The notes beneath the pieces are model-generated. The model was given only the letters and a program-made list of their open reading frames with translations, made no database searches and was not told the origin of the DNA. A program made the position numbers and the translations under genes. Shown in pieces: positions 11,349-27,699 of a stretch of 64,000 bases of DNA (position 1 is the first letter of the stretch; each line of letters begins with the position of its first letter). Where the stretch lies: NCBI GenBank assembly GCA_033807695.1, contig CM066308.1:2976001-3040000 (forward strand), written 5' to 3'. This stretch comes from Daedaleopsis sinensis (taxonomy: Eukaryota; Basidiomycota; Agaricomycetes; Polyporales; Polyporaceae).

Positions 11349-13019
11349 ATGGACTCATCACCCGCCTGCGTCTCCTTCAGTACGTCCTCTTCCTCTCTTC
11401 TCCTTCCGCGCCCCGTTCTCACACCCCTTTCGTCCCTCCTCCAGTCGGAATCGTAGATTTCACCGAAGACGTGAGCGCCCCTCATCTGACGCCCATCTAA
11501 CAGCGTCCCTCTGACCCTCCTTATCCGCCTTCTGCGCCGCAGGCTAAATGGGTCTATTGTTCAGAATCCGTCTACGACTTGTTAGGTATCCTCCTCTCCG
11601 CTTCCTCCTCGCCGCCGCCCTCTCACCCGCTCTTCCCCCAGGTTTTGAGCCGCATGAATTGATCGGAACCTCCTCCTTACTCCTCGTCCATCCCGATGAG
11701 TTCTCCGAGGTCAAAGAGTTACACTTCACGACAATCTCACAGGACCAAGCCGCCGTCCTCGCATATCTCCGCATGAAGCACAAGGATCCATACAAAGGCT
11801 ACATCCTTTGTGGCATCGTAAGTCCTAGTCTTCCCTCGAAGCCCTCACGCTAACGCCTTCGATCTCTTGATAGTCTCGTACGGTCTGTCAAAATGTCCTC
11901 GTGGGGAGCGTTTCTTTTGCCGCTCCAGGGCCAAAGGCGATGCACAACGCCTCGACCGCGCAAGAGGTCAAGATCATAACCCCCACTGCGAAAGATCTTG
12001 AGTTCAGGGTACGCCACCGCTGTCTCGCCTTGACAGTCCATTTCAACTGACACGGACGCGTACGGGTTAATATTATCGTAGCGATGGAACGACCCCAACC
12101 CGATGCCACCCTGTCCGCTCCCATCATCGCGCTCACCCAGCCCGGATCGGCGGGACCGCACAAAACCGATCACCTTCGACCCGCTGCCCGAGCAGTCGAT
12201 TCGGACCGCGCTCATCCTCGACCGCTTCACGCTCAACTGCAACATCCTCTACTGCTCCAACGACAGCCTCATCTCGACAACGGCCTGCATGGGCCGCTCC
12301 TTCTTCGATTTTATCGCCCGCAAGGACGAGGACCTCGTCCGCTCCTGGATCGACGTCATCAAGTCCTGGGGCGTCAACGAGCGCGGCCAGCCGAGCGACG
12401 GCGGGTTCGGGTTCGGCAGGTTCAACCTCCTCATCCGCGGGCGCGACTCGAGGTGCGTTCTCCCCCTCCTTCCCCTCTTAACCCCCGCAGCCCCTAGTAG
12501 TAGCCCCTCCCGTGCACCCCATGCTGCCTCGGAGCCGACCCCTGCTATAGCGGCCGGTCGGCTCGTTGCTCGTGTTATTTGCCCTCCCGCATGATGTCCC
12601 GGACCGTCTAGCACAGTCACGCGCTAACCCGCCGCGTTCCGCCCAACAGCATCCGACACCCCGACCCCGTGCCCTCGCGTCACCGGAACGCAGCGTACGG
12701 CAGCACCCGCGACCGCGATCACAACCGCGACAAGGACCACAACCGTGACAAGGACCACACCCGTGACAAGGACCACACCCGCGACCGGGATAACAACCGC
12801 GACCGCGACCGCGACCAGAACCGCGACAGCGCGCGCCCCGCGTACCACGCGGCCTCGGGCTACCGCGACCGCGAGCGGGACCGCGACCGGTACCGCGAGA
12901 GCCGGCTCGCGGCCGCGGCGGGCAGGCGGCCGCGCGAGGGCGACGAGCGCGTCGTCGACGCGATCTTCTCTGCGCACTCGGACGGGCTGATGGTTATCCT
13001 CCGGCCGTCGACGACCTAG
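11349..13019 (+). CDS. Protein with two PAS domains and an Arg-Asp repeat insert
   Basis: Seven exons (11349-11379, 11445-11470, 11543-11585, 11642-11817, 11874-12008, 12082-12452, 12650-13019) give 383 aa. Residues about 8-130 form a PAS domain (FIGIVDFTEDAKWVYCSES, YDLLGFEPHELIGTSSLLLV, HPDEF, YLRMKHKDPYKGYILCGI). A second PAS-like region starts near residue 165 (ALILDRFTLNCNILYCSNDS, GRSFFDFIARKDEDLVRSW). Between the last strands of that region is an insert of some 70 residues made of repeated RDRD, HNRDKD and HTRDKD units. The protein ends VDAIFSAHSDGLMVILRPST. No zinc finger, kinase or LOV flavin-binding motif (NCRFLQ) is seen, so light sensing is not supported. A sensing or dimerisation role is likely from PAS biology; the ligand and partners are unknown. 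Confidence 0.8.
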
Positions 13020-15190
13020 GCGCGAGGACGGGAGCCGGGAGCAAGGAAACAGGAAACAGGAGCTGAGAGCCGGGAGCTGAGAGCGGGACAACCCCGCGTC
13101 GGTGGTGGCGAGTTGGTGGGTGGTGACTGGTGGTGGTGGTGGTGGTGGCGACGGTGGCGACGGTGGCGACGGCATGTGTGCTCGTGCTTACGCCTGTGCA
13201 TCGGGCTCGGCGCGAGTCGCGCGATGCGTTCGGTCTATCCGACGGGGACTGTGCAGGCACGGGCAGCAGTCCTGTATGTGTGTATGTTGAAGAGCTCTTC
13301 GAGCTTGGGAGCCCGGACATTGCTCCTCGGGCAACTCCGTCGCGGTAGTCGTCGCGTCTTGGGTTCTAGTACCTACATGCTCTTGCTCTTGCTCATGATT
13401 GCTATGCTGCGTATGCATACATACCTCGAAATCCCCCTGGCCCTCTCTCTCAAATTGAAGCGTACTACACTATGTATTTGTATGTCGATATCTCCGCTTG
13501 CTTTGGTGACAGACCGAGAATGATCTTGTTTAGTCCTGCTACTACATGCCAGTGTGTGTGCGCCATCCCGGCGTCCCGACTTGCAACGTTTCTCGAGATC
13601 TAAGCATACTCTCTCTCCCATCTAGCACCGCTCCGGATTCCAGAAACACCCCGAAATCCCGTGGCGGCGGCGTTTGTGTCCACGTTATGTACGCTACCCG
13701 CTTCTCCCCGTACTTCAAACTTTCGATCGCCACCCCGCGGCCTCTGAACGTTGAACGTTGACGTTGAACTCGCTGGAGTCGAATGCCACGCCGGCGTCGA
13801 TCCCACAGGACTCTTTGAACCTTGTTGTTCCCCGAACGGAGGCTACGCCCGTGCAATGCCCGCCCACTGGCACCTTGCGCCCGTGCCGTCACCGAGCGAC
13901 GCTTCGCGCGAAAGGCTTCACTGGACCTGTAGCTGCTGACCGGCCGACCGCTGGAGCGGGTGGGGCCATGTGTGCATGGAGCCTGAGGGAGCTTGAGCTT
14001 GAACGTGGACCTCTGGACGTGCGACGTGCGGCGTGCGACGTCGCGCACCCACATAGCAAGGCCACTGCAGGGATCGAAGCACGCCAAGTATCACTCCATT
14101 ACTCTTGTGCATGCAGGGAGCCCGGGCGGCGAGCATAGATCGGCGGTGTCGCGGGCTGCGGCATGCGCGCGTCGGAATCGTCCGGGGGTCGCCGTGCCCG
14201 GTACATACATCTGTGCACGCGCATGCGCGTAACGTACGCACCGCGGCAGATCGCTTGGCGGCGGGGACAGCAGCAGGAGGCACGTCCCCGGGAGTTCTCT
14301 GCGCGGCGGTCCGCGGCGAAGCGCGGGCGGTTCGTATGTGGCGTGCGGAGTGCTAGATGCTGAGTGCAGGAGGAGTGCTGAAGGCTGAGAGCTGAGTAGT
14401 GCCACTGTCATTTTGAATGAGGAGGCCGCGCCCAATGCTAATGCTAGACGGAGCCACGAGGGTGGATAGGCCGTAAGACCGGGGATTCCAAGGAAGTTTG
14501 AGTTCTGAGGCGTCTGGCCGCCTGAAGCTTGAGTTTGGTGCCCGGCGCGAGCTCTGTACGTACGTTAGGGAGCCTCTCGTGGGTGATGTGGTGCGGAATG
14601 TATGTTCACGCACCTGGCGAACGTCCGATTGATATTGAGCTCCTGCACTGTGCATTCGTGGATGTACTTTCGTACGTCCAACTAAGTACTCCATGGATCA
14701 CAAGGGTGGGCAGACGACTGGTCTGCAGACGTCCAAGACCGAAGTCTCCGAGATCTCGAAGATTACACTGGCCCCAACCTTGATCCTGGGCGGCGAACAT
14801 CGCACCCGGGCGCGGTCAGATTGCGTGCGTGACCCTGGGCTCTGGACGTGGAAGGTCAGATCTTGCGCCGCCTGAGGCTACCTGCACTCTCAGAAGGCCG
14901 AATCTTCCCAGGTCTACTATATGGACGCACCGTCCGTCTCACAGCGCTCTGCGCGGAAGCGACACATCTGACGTTCACTTCTGCGCATGTAAGTTTCCCC
15001 ATTCGTCCCAGGGAACCGTGTCTGGGCTGCTAGGTATCCCGGGACCAGCTCAAGAACACATCATCCACGGGCTCGGCACTCAGGTACCGGGGTTGTTTGC
15101 ATGTGGGCGAACTATTGAGGTGCTCATTTCTGTAAGAGCGCCATGCGATGAGCGTGATCTGAGCGTGCTTCACGCGTTTATAGAATATAA
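13020..15190. other. Long stretch without a recognised gene
   Basis: Short open frames exist on both strands, but none shows family motifs, a consistent codon bias over spliced exons, or conserved joins. A (GGT)n/(GGC)n-rich run lies at about 13127-13172. The left part probably holds the PAS gene's 3' untranslated region. Confidence 0.35.
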
Positions 15191-16700
15191 CTAAATCGAG
15201 GCGGGCGCGATTAAACGGCACGGGGTGAATTTGGGGACATTGGGAATGGATGGTAGCTCGGAGTTGTGCTCACCTTCCGTGGTCGGCGCAGAGCCAATAG
15301 TATAGGCCTGCAGTATTGGCATGTTCCTCAACGAATCTATAGGGTGCCGAAATCGTGCCACAGAAGCCTCGCGGCCGGCGATTCTGTACATATCGATGTT
15401 CAGAACTGACCGGTCGGCATCTTCAGTGTCTCTGTTCGCCGCGGGATCTGAGAGGGAACGCGAGTTTGCATGACAAGCAGAGCGGCAATCGACACCATCC
15501 TTACAGTCAAGTGGTCGACCGGTCGCCGCCTGCAGTCTATGCGGCGTGTAGACGGAGTGTAGCGCTGAGAATGTGGTGAGCATGGGACGCACTGGGATAG
15601 CGGGCGCGTGTATCTACCTGCCTGAAGAGATCCGGGCCCGACAATTGTGTCTTCAGCAGAACCGAATATCAGAACAACCGTTTTCAACGGCGATGATCTT
15701 CGGCAGTTATTGCGCATGGAGCTCGAGAGAATATCCCGGCCTCCGGGCGCTCTGTAGTAAAGATAAGTAAAGAGCTAGAAGATCGGTGAGCGCGCACCAC
15801 GACTTACTGGCCAGTGGAGTTCCCGGACGTGCCATCGGTCCCGGCCATGAGGCTTTCTGGAGACCCCCCGAGGGAAAGGCGAGGGAGACTATCGGCGGTA
15901 CAAGTCGTCATGTCCGCGATCTCTCCTGTCCGACCTCGCGTGCGGAAGGAAGGCGAAAGACACGACGTCAAGCAGCCACGATAGATGAAGATGCGTGGAG
16001 AATGCTGTGGAGAGACTGTATTGGGTGTGAGTTAGCGGGGTCCTAACGCACAGCCGTAGGGCAAGATGAGTACGTACACCGAAGTCGTTGTTTTCGCATC
16101 GAGGGAGGTACGGGGAGATTGCGTGTGAGCGAGGCCCGGCCATATCAGGAAGCAGCGACTTGCGAGGTTCAACGCCGTCGGGACTCACAGGGCCCCTATG
16201 TGAGCCTCAGGTCCTCCTTGGACCCATAACACGGGTAAAATAAATGAATGTGACACTTACCCGCGGCTTGGTACGAGCACCGAATTCGACGTGGACCGGT
16301 CTGAGGTCAAACAAGATCCAAAGTACATGATCGTGGATCTCAGCGAAAGTCGGTGGCCGCGCCAAGGCCGCGCTGTGCACGTTTAGCCGGTGCCTCTACC
16401 GGAAGATGCCGACCAACACTTCGTCAGCAGCATTTGGCGATATCAATGTATGGACTTCATGCAGGTGACTGTCCTCCTCCGAGCATATGCGTATACTTAC
16501 CGGAGCATGGTGAAATTGAGGTCGAGGAGAGATCCCCGCTTCCAAGTCTAATGCGTGAGCTGGGTCCGCGGGGCCGTGGGCTGCAACGAGAATCATTCAG
16601 CACCGTCCGAGTCCCCGGTACTACTAATGTCTTGTCTGTACATCGCCATGATAAGTTAGCTAATCTACACATCCCCGTGACCTACTAGCACCGCCAGGCT
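15191..16700 (-). other. Possible unrecognised spliced gene on the minus strand
   Basis: The minus strand shows several GTGAGT/GTAAGT-type donors and exon-like open stretches, including one of about 130 codons (15191-15592) and pieces reading PRPQFHHAP before a GTAAGT donor near 16500. I could not assemble a continuous protein or name a family. It lies downstream of, and in the same direction as, the DUF6534 gene. It may be a decayed gene. Confidence 0.25.
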
Positions 16701-16854
16701 TCACAAGTCTGCCGTCTCAGATCTCAGCACTCAGCGCTCAGAGGAGAAGCCGAGCCCGGACATGATACAGCTAGAATGATATGGAGTAAGCCCGGCTCGC
16801 TTTTTACAGATACAGAAGGATTGCTTGCCGCAAAGAAGCAGGCGGTCTCCCCGT

Positions 16855-19162
16855 TTACACCGCGTATGCCGCATCCCGTCGGTTGGCCCACTCACGACCA
16901 TCCGAGTAGTCGCTCGCGGCGTCACCCTTGATGTCTGGCACGCTTTTCAACTCGATTGCCTCTTGACTCGGAGTGACCTATTGGATATAAACAAGCCTGT
17001 CAGCGCCTCAAAGTGAGATGCATGCCAAGATGAACGATTACCCGAGGTGAAGTCCAACGCTCAGCTCCAACTGCGCCCGCGCTCGGACGCTGTATCTTCT
17101 GTAGCGAGGTATTCTCCGCAGTGTTGAAGTCGGCTGTGCCGAACGTGAGCATCCCGCGCTTCATGAGGTTCTCCCGCGAGTTGAGCCTGATTGGATTCGA
17201 ATAAGCAGAAGTTAGACGTAAGGACAGACGGACTTACGCCGCCAGTAGAGTGTTAGCATATACTGAGAGACACTTTCATTAGCTCGTAAGCGGAGAGAGG
17301 TCAGGAGGACGCTCACGGCGTGTGGCAGTTATTCCGAAACCTGCCCAGAGTAGCTTCGAGGGAAATGCGAGTGACTGAGAAGCGACACGAGATAACGTTC
17401 AGATGGCGTCTGCAGGGCCCGGGGATGGCAAAGCTACTGACCAGGATGAAAGACAACGCGTTCATAACGCTATGTTCACAGTTGGCGGTCAATGAACGCT
17501 GGTGTAAACAGAGTGGCGGTGACATTACCCAGTGAGGAGACCTGGGCCGCGGGCGGTACGACATTGATCAGTAGACGTAGGAATGAAGGCAGGCTCGGGA
17601 GAAGATGAACGGACCTGTCGTGATCGCATACAAAACGAGCAAGTCGATGGTCGAGTCGGTCCTGCGGAACGGACATTGAACCGAAATCGGGATGTAGGAT
17701 GCGGAGTACATACTTCTTCCATCCCGTACGGCTCCTTTGCAGGGCGATGACCAGCACGACCGTGAGCATCGTGTCGGCGACTCCGAGGGCTCCTGTCCCT
17801 GCTGACTCCACCCACTACGGCCATTGGGTGAGTTTCCCCACTCCATGTTCGGATGGTGCTATGAAGACGCACGGCAAGATTGTGCAAATTCGCGATAACG
17901 TTGTCCCTGAACTGGAATCTAGATGATTCTATGTTAGCCAGAAGACACGCGGCGAGGAGGGAATACACTTACACTCTAACCGAGCCCGCTGGAGAAATCA
18001 TGGGTGAAATGTGAGGGGAAAAGCTCTCTCAGAGAACTGGACAATGTACCCACCAATATTGAAGCCTGCACGGATGTCAGTTAACAAATCATACAGAGGC
18101 ATGCAGCGCTGGGCAGTGATGCTTACCAAGCTCGACCAGGAAAAGAACGAACTATGACCAGCAGTGGTCAGCCAAGTAATATGCCGCATCTGTATTGACA
18201 ACGACTTACTGCGATGATGGCAATCGCTCTGTATTGTGGCCCGACTGGAGCCGGCTGTCAGTTGACGTTATGCTGGTAGAACTTAGGTTGTCGCACCAAG
18301 GAAGACACGACGGACGAAGAAGCTGGTAATATTTGCACTCTTAGAACGGTAGCCGGCAAGATAGGGGGGCAAAGAACTCACATTTGGGAAGAGATAATGA
18401 CAACTCCCTATGGTATCGCACGTCACTATCTCCGGTCGCAAGCTAAATGTCGTGTTCGGATGGTACTCACCGACACGCCAGGAATGAGCTATGCCATGCT
18501 TGCGTGAGAAAGGATCCTGATTTCGCCCAACAAACGTACACTCACGTTCAGTGACCTAGAACATTAACCAGTGAGATCATTTAACAGGGGGTTCATGAGA
18601 GAGTGACTCACCAGATACCGTGTTGGAGCTGCAGCGGATTGAAGTAGTTGCTGACCAAGTAGAAGTAGCTGCGAGACAAGACATCAGGGAGGAGCCGCAA
18701 GTGACCGCGACAGAATATGCCACATACCAGGTGTGGGCCAGGATGACGCTGTGGAACGTTTCTCCGAGCCTACTAGACGTTACTCTCATGCATCTGCTAT
18801 TTGGTAGAGGACTATACTGACAGCACAACGATCACCTACCAGAGCATGCCTGTTAGAATCTAGAGATGGGAAACATAAGTACGTGCTCACCAAATATCTC
18901 AAGACTGCTGGGTCCTTATGATAGGTACGGAAGTACCGGTAGGCCTGGTGAAGTGTGATTCCATAAAGACTAGTAGTCGGAGACGTGAGTGATACTACGG
19001 TCGTTGCTTGCGAATACGAAAGAGTATTTACGTGAGGCTGACGAAAGCGGAGATCAAGAGGACTCCGAAGGTATCGTCGAGAGCGGGAACAGCAGGCAGA
19101 GTAGGCAAGCCTTGCGAAGCAGAAGGATCTTGAGCCGCAGGACCTGGAGCGGTGGGGTCCAT
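16855..19162 (-). CDS. DUF6534-family seven-helix membrane protein
   Basis: The start MDPTAPGPAAQD is followed by TFGVLLISAFVSLTLYGITL, then QAYRYFRTYHKDPAVLRYL, VIVVLLGETFHSVILAHTC, YFYLVSNYFNPLQLQHGIW, SLN, VVVIISSQIANITSFFVRRV, VGPQYRAIAIIAFVLFLVEL, later GALGVADTMLTVVLVIALQR, SRTGWKK, DSTIDLLVLYAITTG, YANTLLAA, RLNSRENLMKRGML, and the tail ends at TAA 16855-16857. This order (seven hydrophobic helices, RTGF/W-K loop, NxLLAxLNSR near the end) is the basidiomycete DUF6534 family, of unknown function and often expanded. At least fourteen small exons are needed, one of only 10 nt at 18546-18555. I followed the frame through most joins; the part between about 17330 and 17640 is less certain. 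Confidence 0.72.
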
Positions 19163-19199
19163 GATGTCGAGCTGCGATATCAGCACGGGAGGGGAGGAA

Positions 19200-21220
19200 G
19201 AGCAGAAAACAGGGAAGGGGGTCCGGAAAACGCTCGAGGGTTGATCTGGATTGTCGAGATATATACTCAGCATCCTACAACCTGTGCATCGCGGAGACGA
19301 GACCGTCTCTCGACAGGTCCGACAAGCTGCTTCTGCCGCCGCCGTCAAACCTTATCGCGAGCGAGGTTTGAAAATCGCGTTTTGAGGATGTCCGGTCAGA
19401 CAAGAATAGCGAGCATTAACGAGCTGATCAGACCGATTCTGTGCTCCACTCGGTGGTCTACTTGGTGGTCTGCTCGGAATGTTGGCCCGACGCAGCACAT
19501 GCATGGCCGTTTCAGTAATATGTGGCGCTTGCAATTGCTGCGATGTAGTGTTGGCTTATGACAGAGACTTGAGTGACCGAGGTATCGTCGCTATGATCAT
19601 ATCGGACAGCTGACACGAAGAGGGGCTAGGCTGCTTCGCAACACTCACAGGACGAGCGAGACTCCTACGATGAGCCTTCTTGCTGTCGACTGTGTGAAAA
19701 TGGAGTTTGTATCGTGTTGAATTAGCATATTATGAGGGTATTCAACCGCTTGGCATCTGAGTAGAGCAACGCCTTGAACAATCATTGCACGGCTGCGGAC
19801 ATTCATAGACGTGCTGTGGTCAAACTTCTTCTTCTCGTCAGGACGCTCAGTGTCGATCTATAGCACCCATTCCCCGGGGTTTCGGAGTGGCTGAATGTGA
19901 CAATTTTATGGCACTTGTTAACATTCCTCCGACACGTGGTATAGTACGCTCGACCCGACGATGCTGTAGGAAACAACTCGTGTGAGGTGATGAACATGGA
20001 GGAATATTTTAAGAGCTACTCATCACAATTCATGCTCAAGGCAAAACCTGCGCTGAAGCCACCGTCATGACAATAGATAAAGCGCGTCACAATCAGAATA
20101 CAGTCTCAAAACATACAGGTCTCACATACTATTTGCCAGATATCTGTACCTGCCGGGCGTGTCGCTCAAACTCCGAGCTCTCACGTCAAGGACCTACTAC
20201 ACACGTTCAACGACGAGGCCGAGATGTACCCGTCAGCTATCATGCGTACCTGTCCAATCAAAGTCAGCGAAGCCATCGAAGAAGGACCGTGGACATCAAC
20301 AGCTCCCTATACCATCGGAAAGGACACTTGACGCTGCGCGCTTTTGGATGGCGCTGGGATGGCGAGCGGTGATGGTCTCCTGAATACGTCTGCTTTGACA
20401 GATACATGATCAGCGCACGGAAGCTGGAGCATGTAAAGAGAGCAGTACAACGTGAGTCTATGTAACGGTCAGGAGTAGCGGCGCAACACCGATATCGCCA
20501 CTTTGGATTTGAGGCGTTACGAATGAGCTTCCACATGGCGAAGAGCGTCGGGTACTACAGATAGGTCTGTAGGTGGCGTGTCTTCGATACAGTCAGTGTG
20601 GCTTCCTGGATCCGGAGGGCTAGTAGTGGATGTACTGACCTAAGATTGGAATATATATGCGAAAACTTGAGACCGAGTGGGACCTACGCGCTAAGTTATC
20701 GTAAATAGTCCATTCAGTTTCACAGAATTCGGCCCCTGTTGGGTCTGTTACGGTCTCACCAAGGTATTGGTATTTAGCACATTAATATGGATGCGCGCAT
20801 GCATAGCATACGAGATGTGAAACGTGTCGTCACAGTACTCACCATAGTAGCATGATCGCGTTCGAGAGTCAAGGGGATCCGGGAATCGGCGGAGAAATAC
20901 TGGGTTCGACAGCGGATTATGTAGACGTTAGCTTGCCATGGAGTATTCAGAGAGTCCGGGTGAGCCTGATCACAAAAGAGAGATACCATGACAGAGGGTG
21001 AGGAGTACTAGTACTGTACTGGTGTCTGGGAAGTCGGTGAATGATCAGCAGCTGCCGTGGTAGAGGGGTGGAGTTGAAGCGTGGCAGTGCCGTGAGAACT
21101 CGATCACGTGTTAGACGCGTCGTGCCACAGACGCGTTACTGAGCGCTTCTCACTTTGTTTGCGATCCTCAACTCTACCAGAGTGCTAGTGGCACGTAACT
21201 ACCAGCAGGGGCGCGTTGGA
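19200..21220. other. Gap with decayed coding pieces
   Basis: No complete gene is seen. At about 20183-20335 (plus) an open stretch reads HVKDLLHTFNDEAEMYPSAI, then TCPIKVSEAIEEGPWTS, and continues after a frame change as LDAARFWMALGWRAVM. That looks like real but broken protein-coding sequence of unknown family. Around 19640-19700 (minus) an open stretch with a GTGAGT donor reads ARRLIVGVSLVL. Relics of mobile or duplicated genes are a possible explanation. Confidence 0.3.
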
Positions 21221-21231
21221 CTCCTTTGACT

Positions 21232-25475
<4,244 letters not shown>

Positions 25476-25550
25476 CTCTAGTCTCCCCTAGGCTGACGAT
25501 GAGGACCTTCTGAACGGGGGGATGGGGAGCTCTGAAGCTTGAGATCTTGA

Positions 25551-25579
25551 GACTCGGACTCGGACTCGGACTCGGACTT
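25551..25579. repeat. GGACTC hexamer repeat
   Basis: About five tandem copies of GACTCG/GGACTC lie 75 bases after the RecQ stop codon, in its presumed 3' untranslated region. Confidence 0.6.
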
Positions 25580-26310
25580 GGATTTGTAGGGTAGGAGATA
25601 TTGATGCGACCGCGCTGTTCACATTTGCGAGGCCGGGACGCGTACGCTAGACTTGGCTGGCACTGTGCCGCTGATACATACATAATAGATCGCACAAGTA
25701 AAACAAGTGTGATGGTGATGGCGAGTGCACACTCCGTCTGTGACTCCTTTACTGCTTCAAGTTGTGGCGGATGGCTCGTGTGCTGGGGCCGAGTGCACTA
25801 GTACATACTACATACCTTGCATTTCAGGTAGACATTGTCAGCTTGATAGACATGGTAGGACGACTGATGCGCGCGAGCATAGACGACTGAATACACCTCA
25901 CCATGGCACTTTGAAGCTGAAGCTGAAGCTTGAAGAGTCGAGCTGACTTCGGACGTTCGCACAAAAAGTGAGGAGCATGTCTAGATCTCTATTGGTAGGG
26001 TGCAGGTACTGCAACTGTACGTCTAGGGAGACCGCATGCGTGCCGCGAGTACTATGGCGACGCGGGGTGCAGAGATATGGAGAAAGGAACACAACGGTAT
26101 CGTACACACTAATATTCGTACAGGGGCGGGAGCGCGAAATGATGTGGTCGGCGAGGACTAGAAGGGGGACAGCGACAGAGAACGCTCGCGGTCGAAAGCT
26201 ATGGCCGCGGTGGTAACGCGACTCGGGTGGGTATCGGGATAGGACAGGGCAGCTCCGCCTCCAGGGCAGGGACAGGGCTCGTCACCGTGACAGAGAGCGC
26301 GCGCGCGCGC

Positions 26311-27508
26311 TCACACAGACACGACCTGCTGCTGCTGCTGCTGCGCGGTCGACGGCACGACGACGAAGCGGAGGCGGTCGCCCTCGGGCACGACGCGGAC
26401 CTGCTCGAGCGTGTCGACGATGAAGTGCGCGCCGCAGTCCGCGATCTTCGCGCGCTCGTGGCTCGTGCACACGGCGATGACCGTCGCCCCCGACGCGACG
26501 CCCGCGCGGATGCCCGACGGCGAGTCCTCGAACACGACGCAGCGCGTCGCGGGGAAGCCGAGCTCGGACGCGGCGAGCAGGAACGGGTCCGGCGCGGGCT
26601 TGCCCGCCTTGAGCCGCTTGTCGTCTGCGGTGATCGTCACCTCGGGGGGCGTGATCCCGACGCGGGTCATGCAGCCGTGTGCTGAAGAGACAAGAGTGTC
26701 AGTAACAAGGAAAGCAAGGGAGCGACGAGAGACGCGTACCGTAGGTCTTAGCTCCGGAGGTGGCAACGGCGTAGCGGCCCTTGGGGATGGAGCCCATGAG
26801 GCGCTTCACGCCGGGGAGGATGCGCACGGAGCGGTCGACGGCGGCGGCCTCGACCTGCCACGCCTTGAGCTGGTGCTGCTTCTCGATGTTCACGCGCCAG
26901 TTGGTGCACACGCCCTCCTCCTCCTCCTCCGCGATCGGGTCCTCGAACGTCGCGGCGTCGGACTCGGGGATGGCGGGCTCCATCGCGAGCAGGCTCGAGA
27001 CGCGGTGGAGGAAGGACGGGCGGCGGAACGAGGGCGCGAGCTGCGCGATGCTGCCGGCGAAGGACGACGCGCGCGAGGACGTGCGCGAGGCCGGGGCGGA
27101 GCTGGACGGGGAGAGCGCGGGCGTCGCGGCCCCGGAGGAGAGGGGCGAGTTGTTGAGCGAGCCGGGGCCGTGCTTGGTGTACGCGTCGGCGAAGAAGAGG
27201 ATGGACTCCTCGAAGGCCTGCACCTCGGCGTCCATCTCGTGCGCCTTGATGTGCGGCTTGAACTGGGAGAGGTTGTCGACGGCGCGCTTGCCGTGGGTCG
27301 CGGCGATCACGTAGGCGGGGTCCTGGCCGATGTCCTGGGCGACCTTGCCCCACGCGGCCTCGACGGCGGCGATGGAGTCGGTGAGGGTGCCGTCCTGTCA
27401 ACACACTCCCTCAGTTAGCATGGGCCTGCGAAGACCAAAGATGAAAAGACACACCATGTCAAAGAGGACGGCGTCGGCGTAGAAGGTGGTCGGTGCTGAG
27501 CTCGACAT
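26311..27508 (-). CDS. HAD-superfamily sugar/glycerol phosphatase, GPP/DOG-like, with a large cap insert
   Basis: Three exons (27455-27508, 26740-27394, 26311-26681) give 359 aa. Motif I is DMDGTLTDS with Asp17 as nucleophile and Asp19 as acid/base; the intron falls inside the motif after residue 18. Further motifs are VRILPGVKRLMGSIPKGRYA, then VATSGAKTYA (motif II region), KRLKAGKPAPDPFLLAASEL (motif III Lys) and RCVVFEDSPSGIRAG (motif IV acids). This is the glycerol-1-phosphatase / 2-deoxyglucose-6-phosphatase type. Usual length is about 250 aa; here some 90 extra residues of Ser/Ala/Pro-rich sequence with an EEEEE run lie in the cap between about residues 75 and 165. The C-terminus has a Gln run. 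The substrate cannot be told from sequence. Confidence 0.88.
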
Positions 27509-27636
27509 GGTGATGATGATGTAGAGAAAGGAGGAGATGTATCGGATGAAGTGGGTCTAGGAGGAGAAGGGTCGAGGAGGTCGAGGACTAGGATCCGCTG
27601 AGCGAAGTGAGGAATGAGAGTCGGAATGGGAGGGGG

Positions 27637-27643
27637 TTATATA
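27637..27643 (-). promoter_or_regulatory. TATA box of the HAD phosphatase gene
   Basis: The minus strand reads TATATAA within AACATATATAACCCCC, about 130 bases before the start codon. No other gene start lies nearby. Confidence 0.5.
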
Positions 27644-27699
27644 TGTTTTCTGTGCGTGCATAGCGGCGAGCGTGACGTCAAGTGTGCAGCAGAGGATGG

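Noticed and set aside
11349..13019. Light-sensing (LOV/white collar) call for the PAS protein
   Set aside because: The flavin-binding Cys motif of LOV domains and a GATA zinc finger are both absent.
18500..18560. Apparent one-base frameshift in the DUF6534 gene after SLN
   Set aside because: Using the acceptor CACGCAAG and a 47-nt intron instead of a 29-nt one restores a continuous frame into the VVVIISSQ exon.
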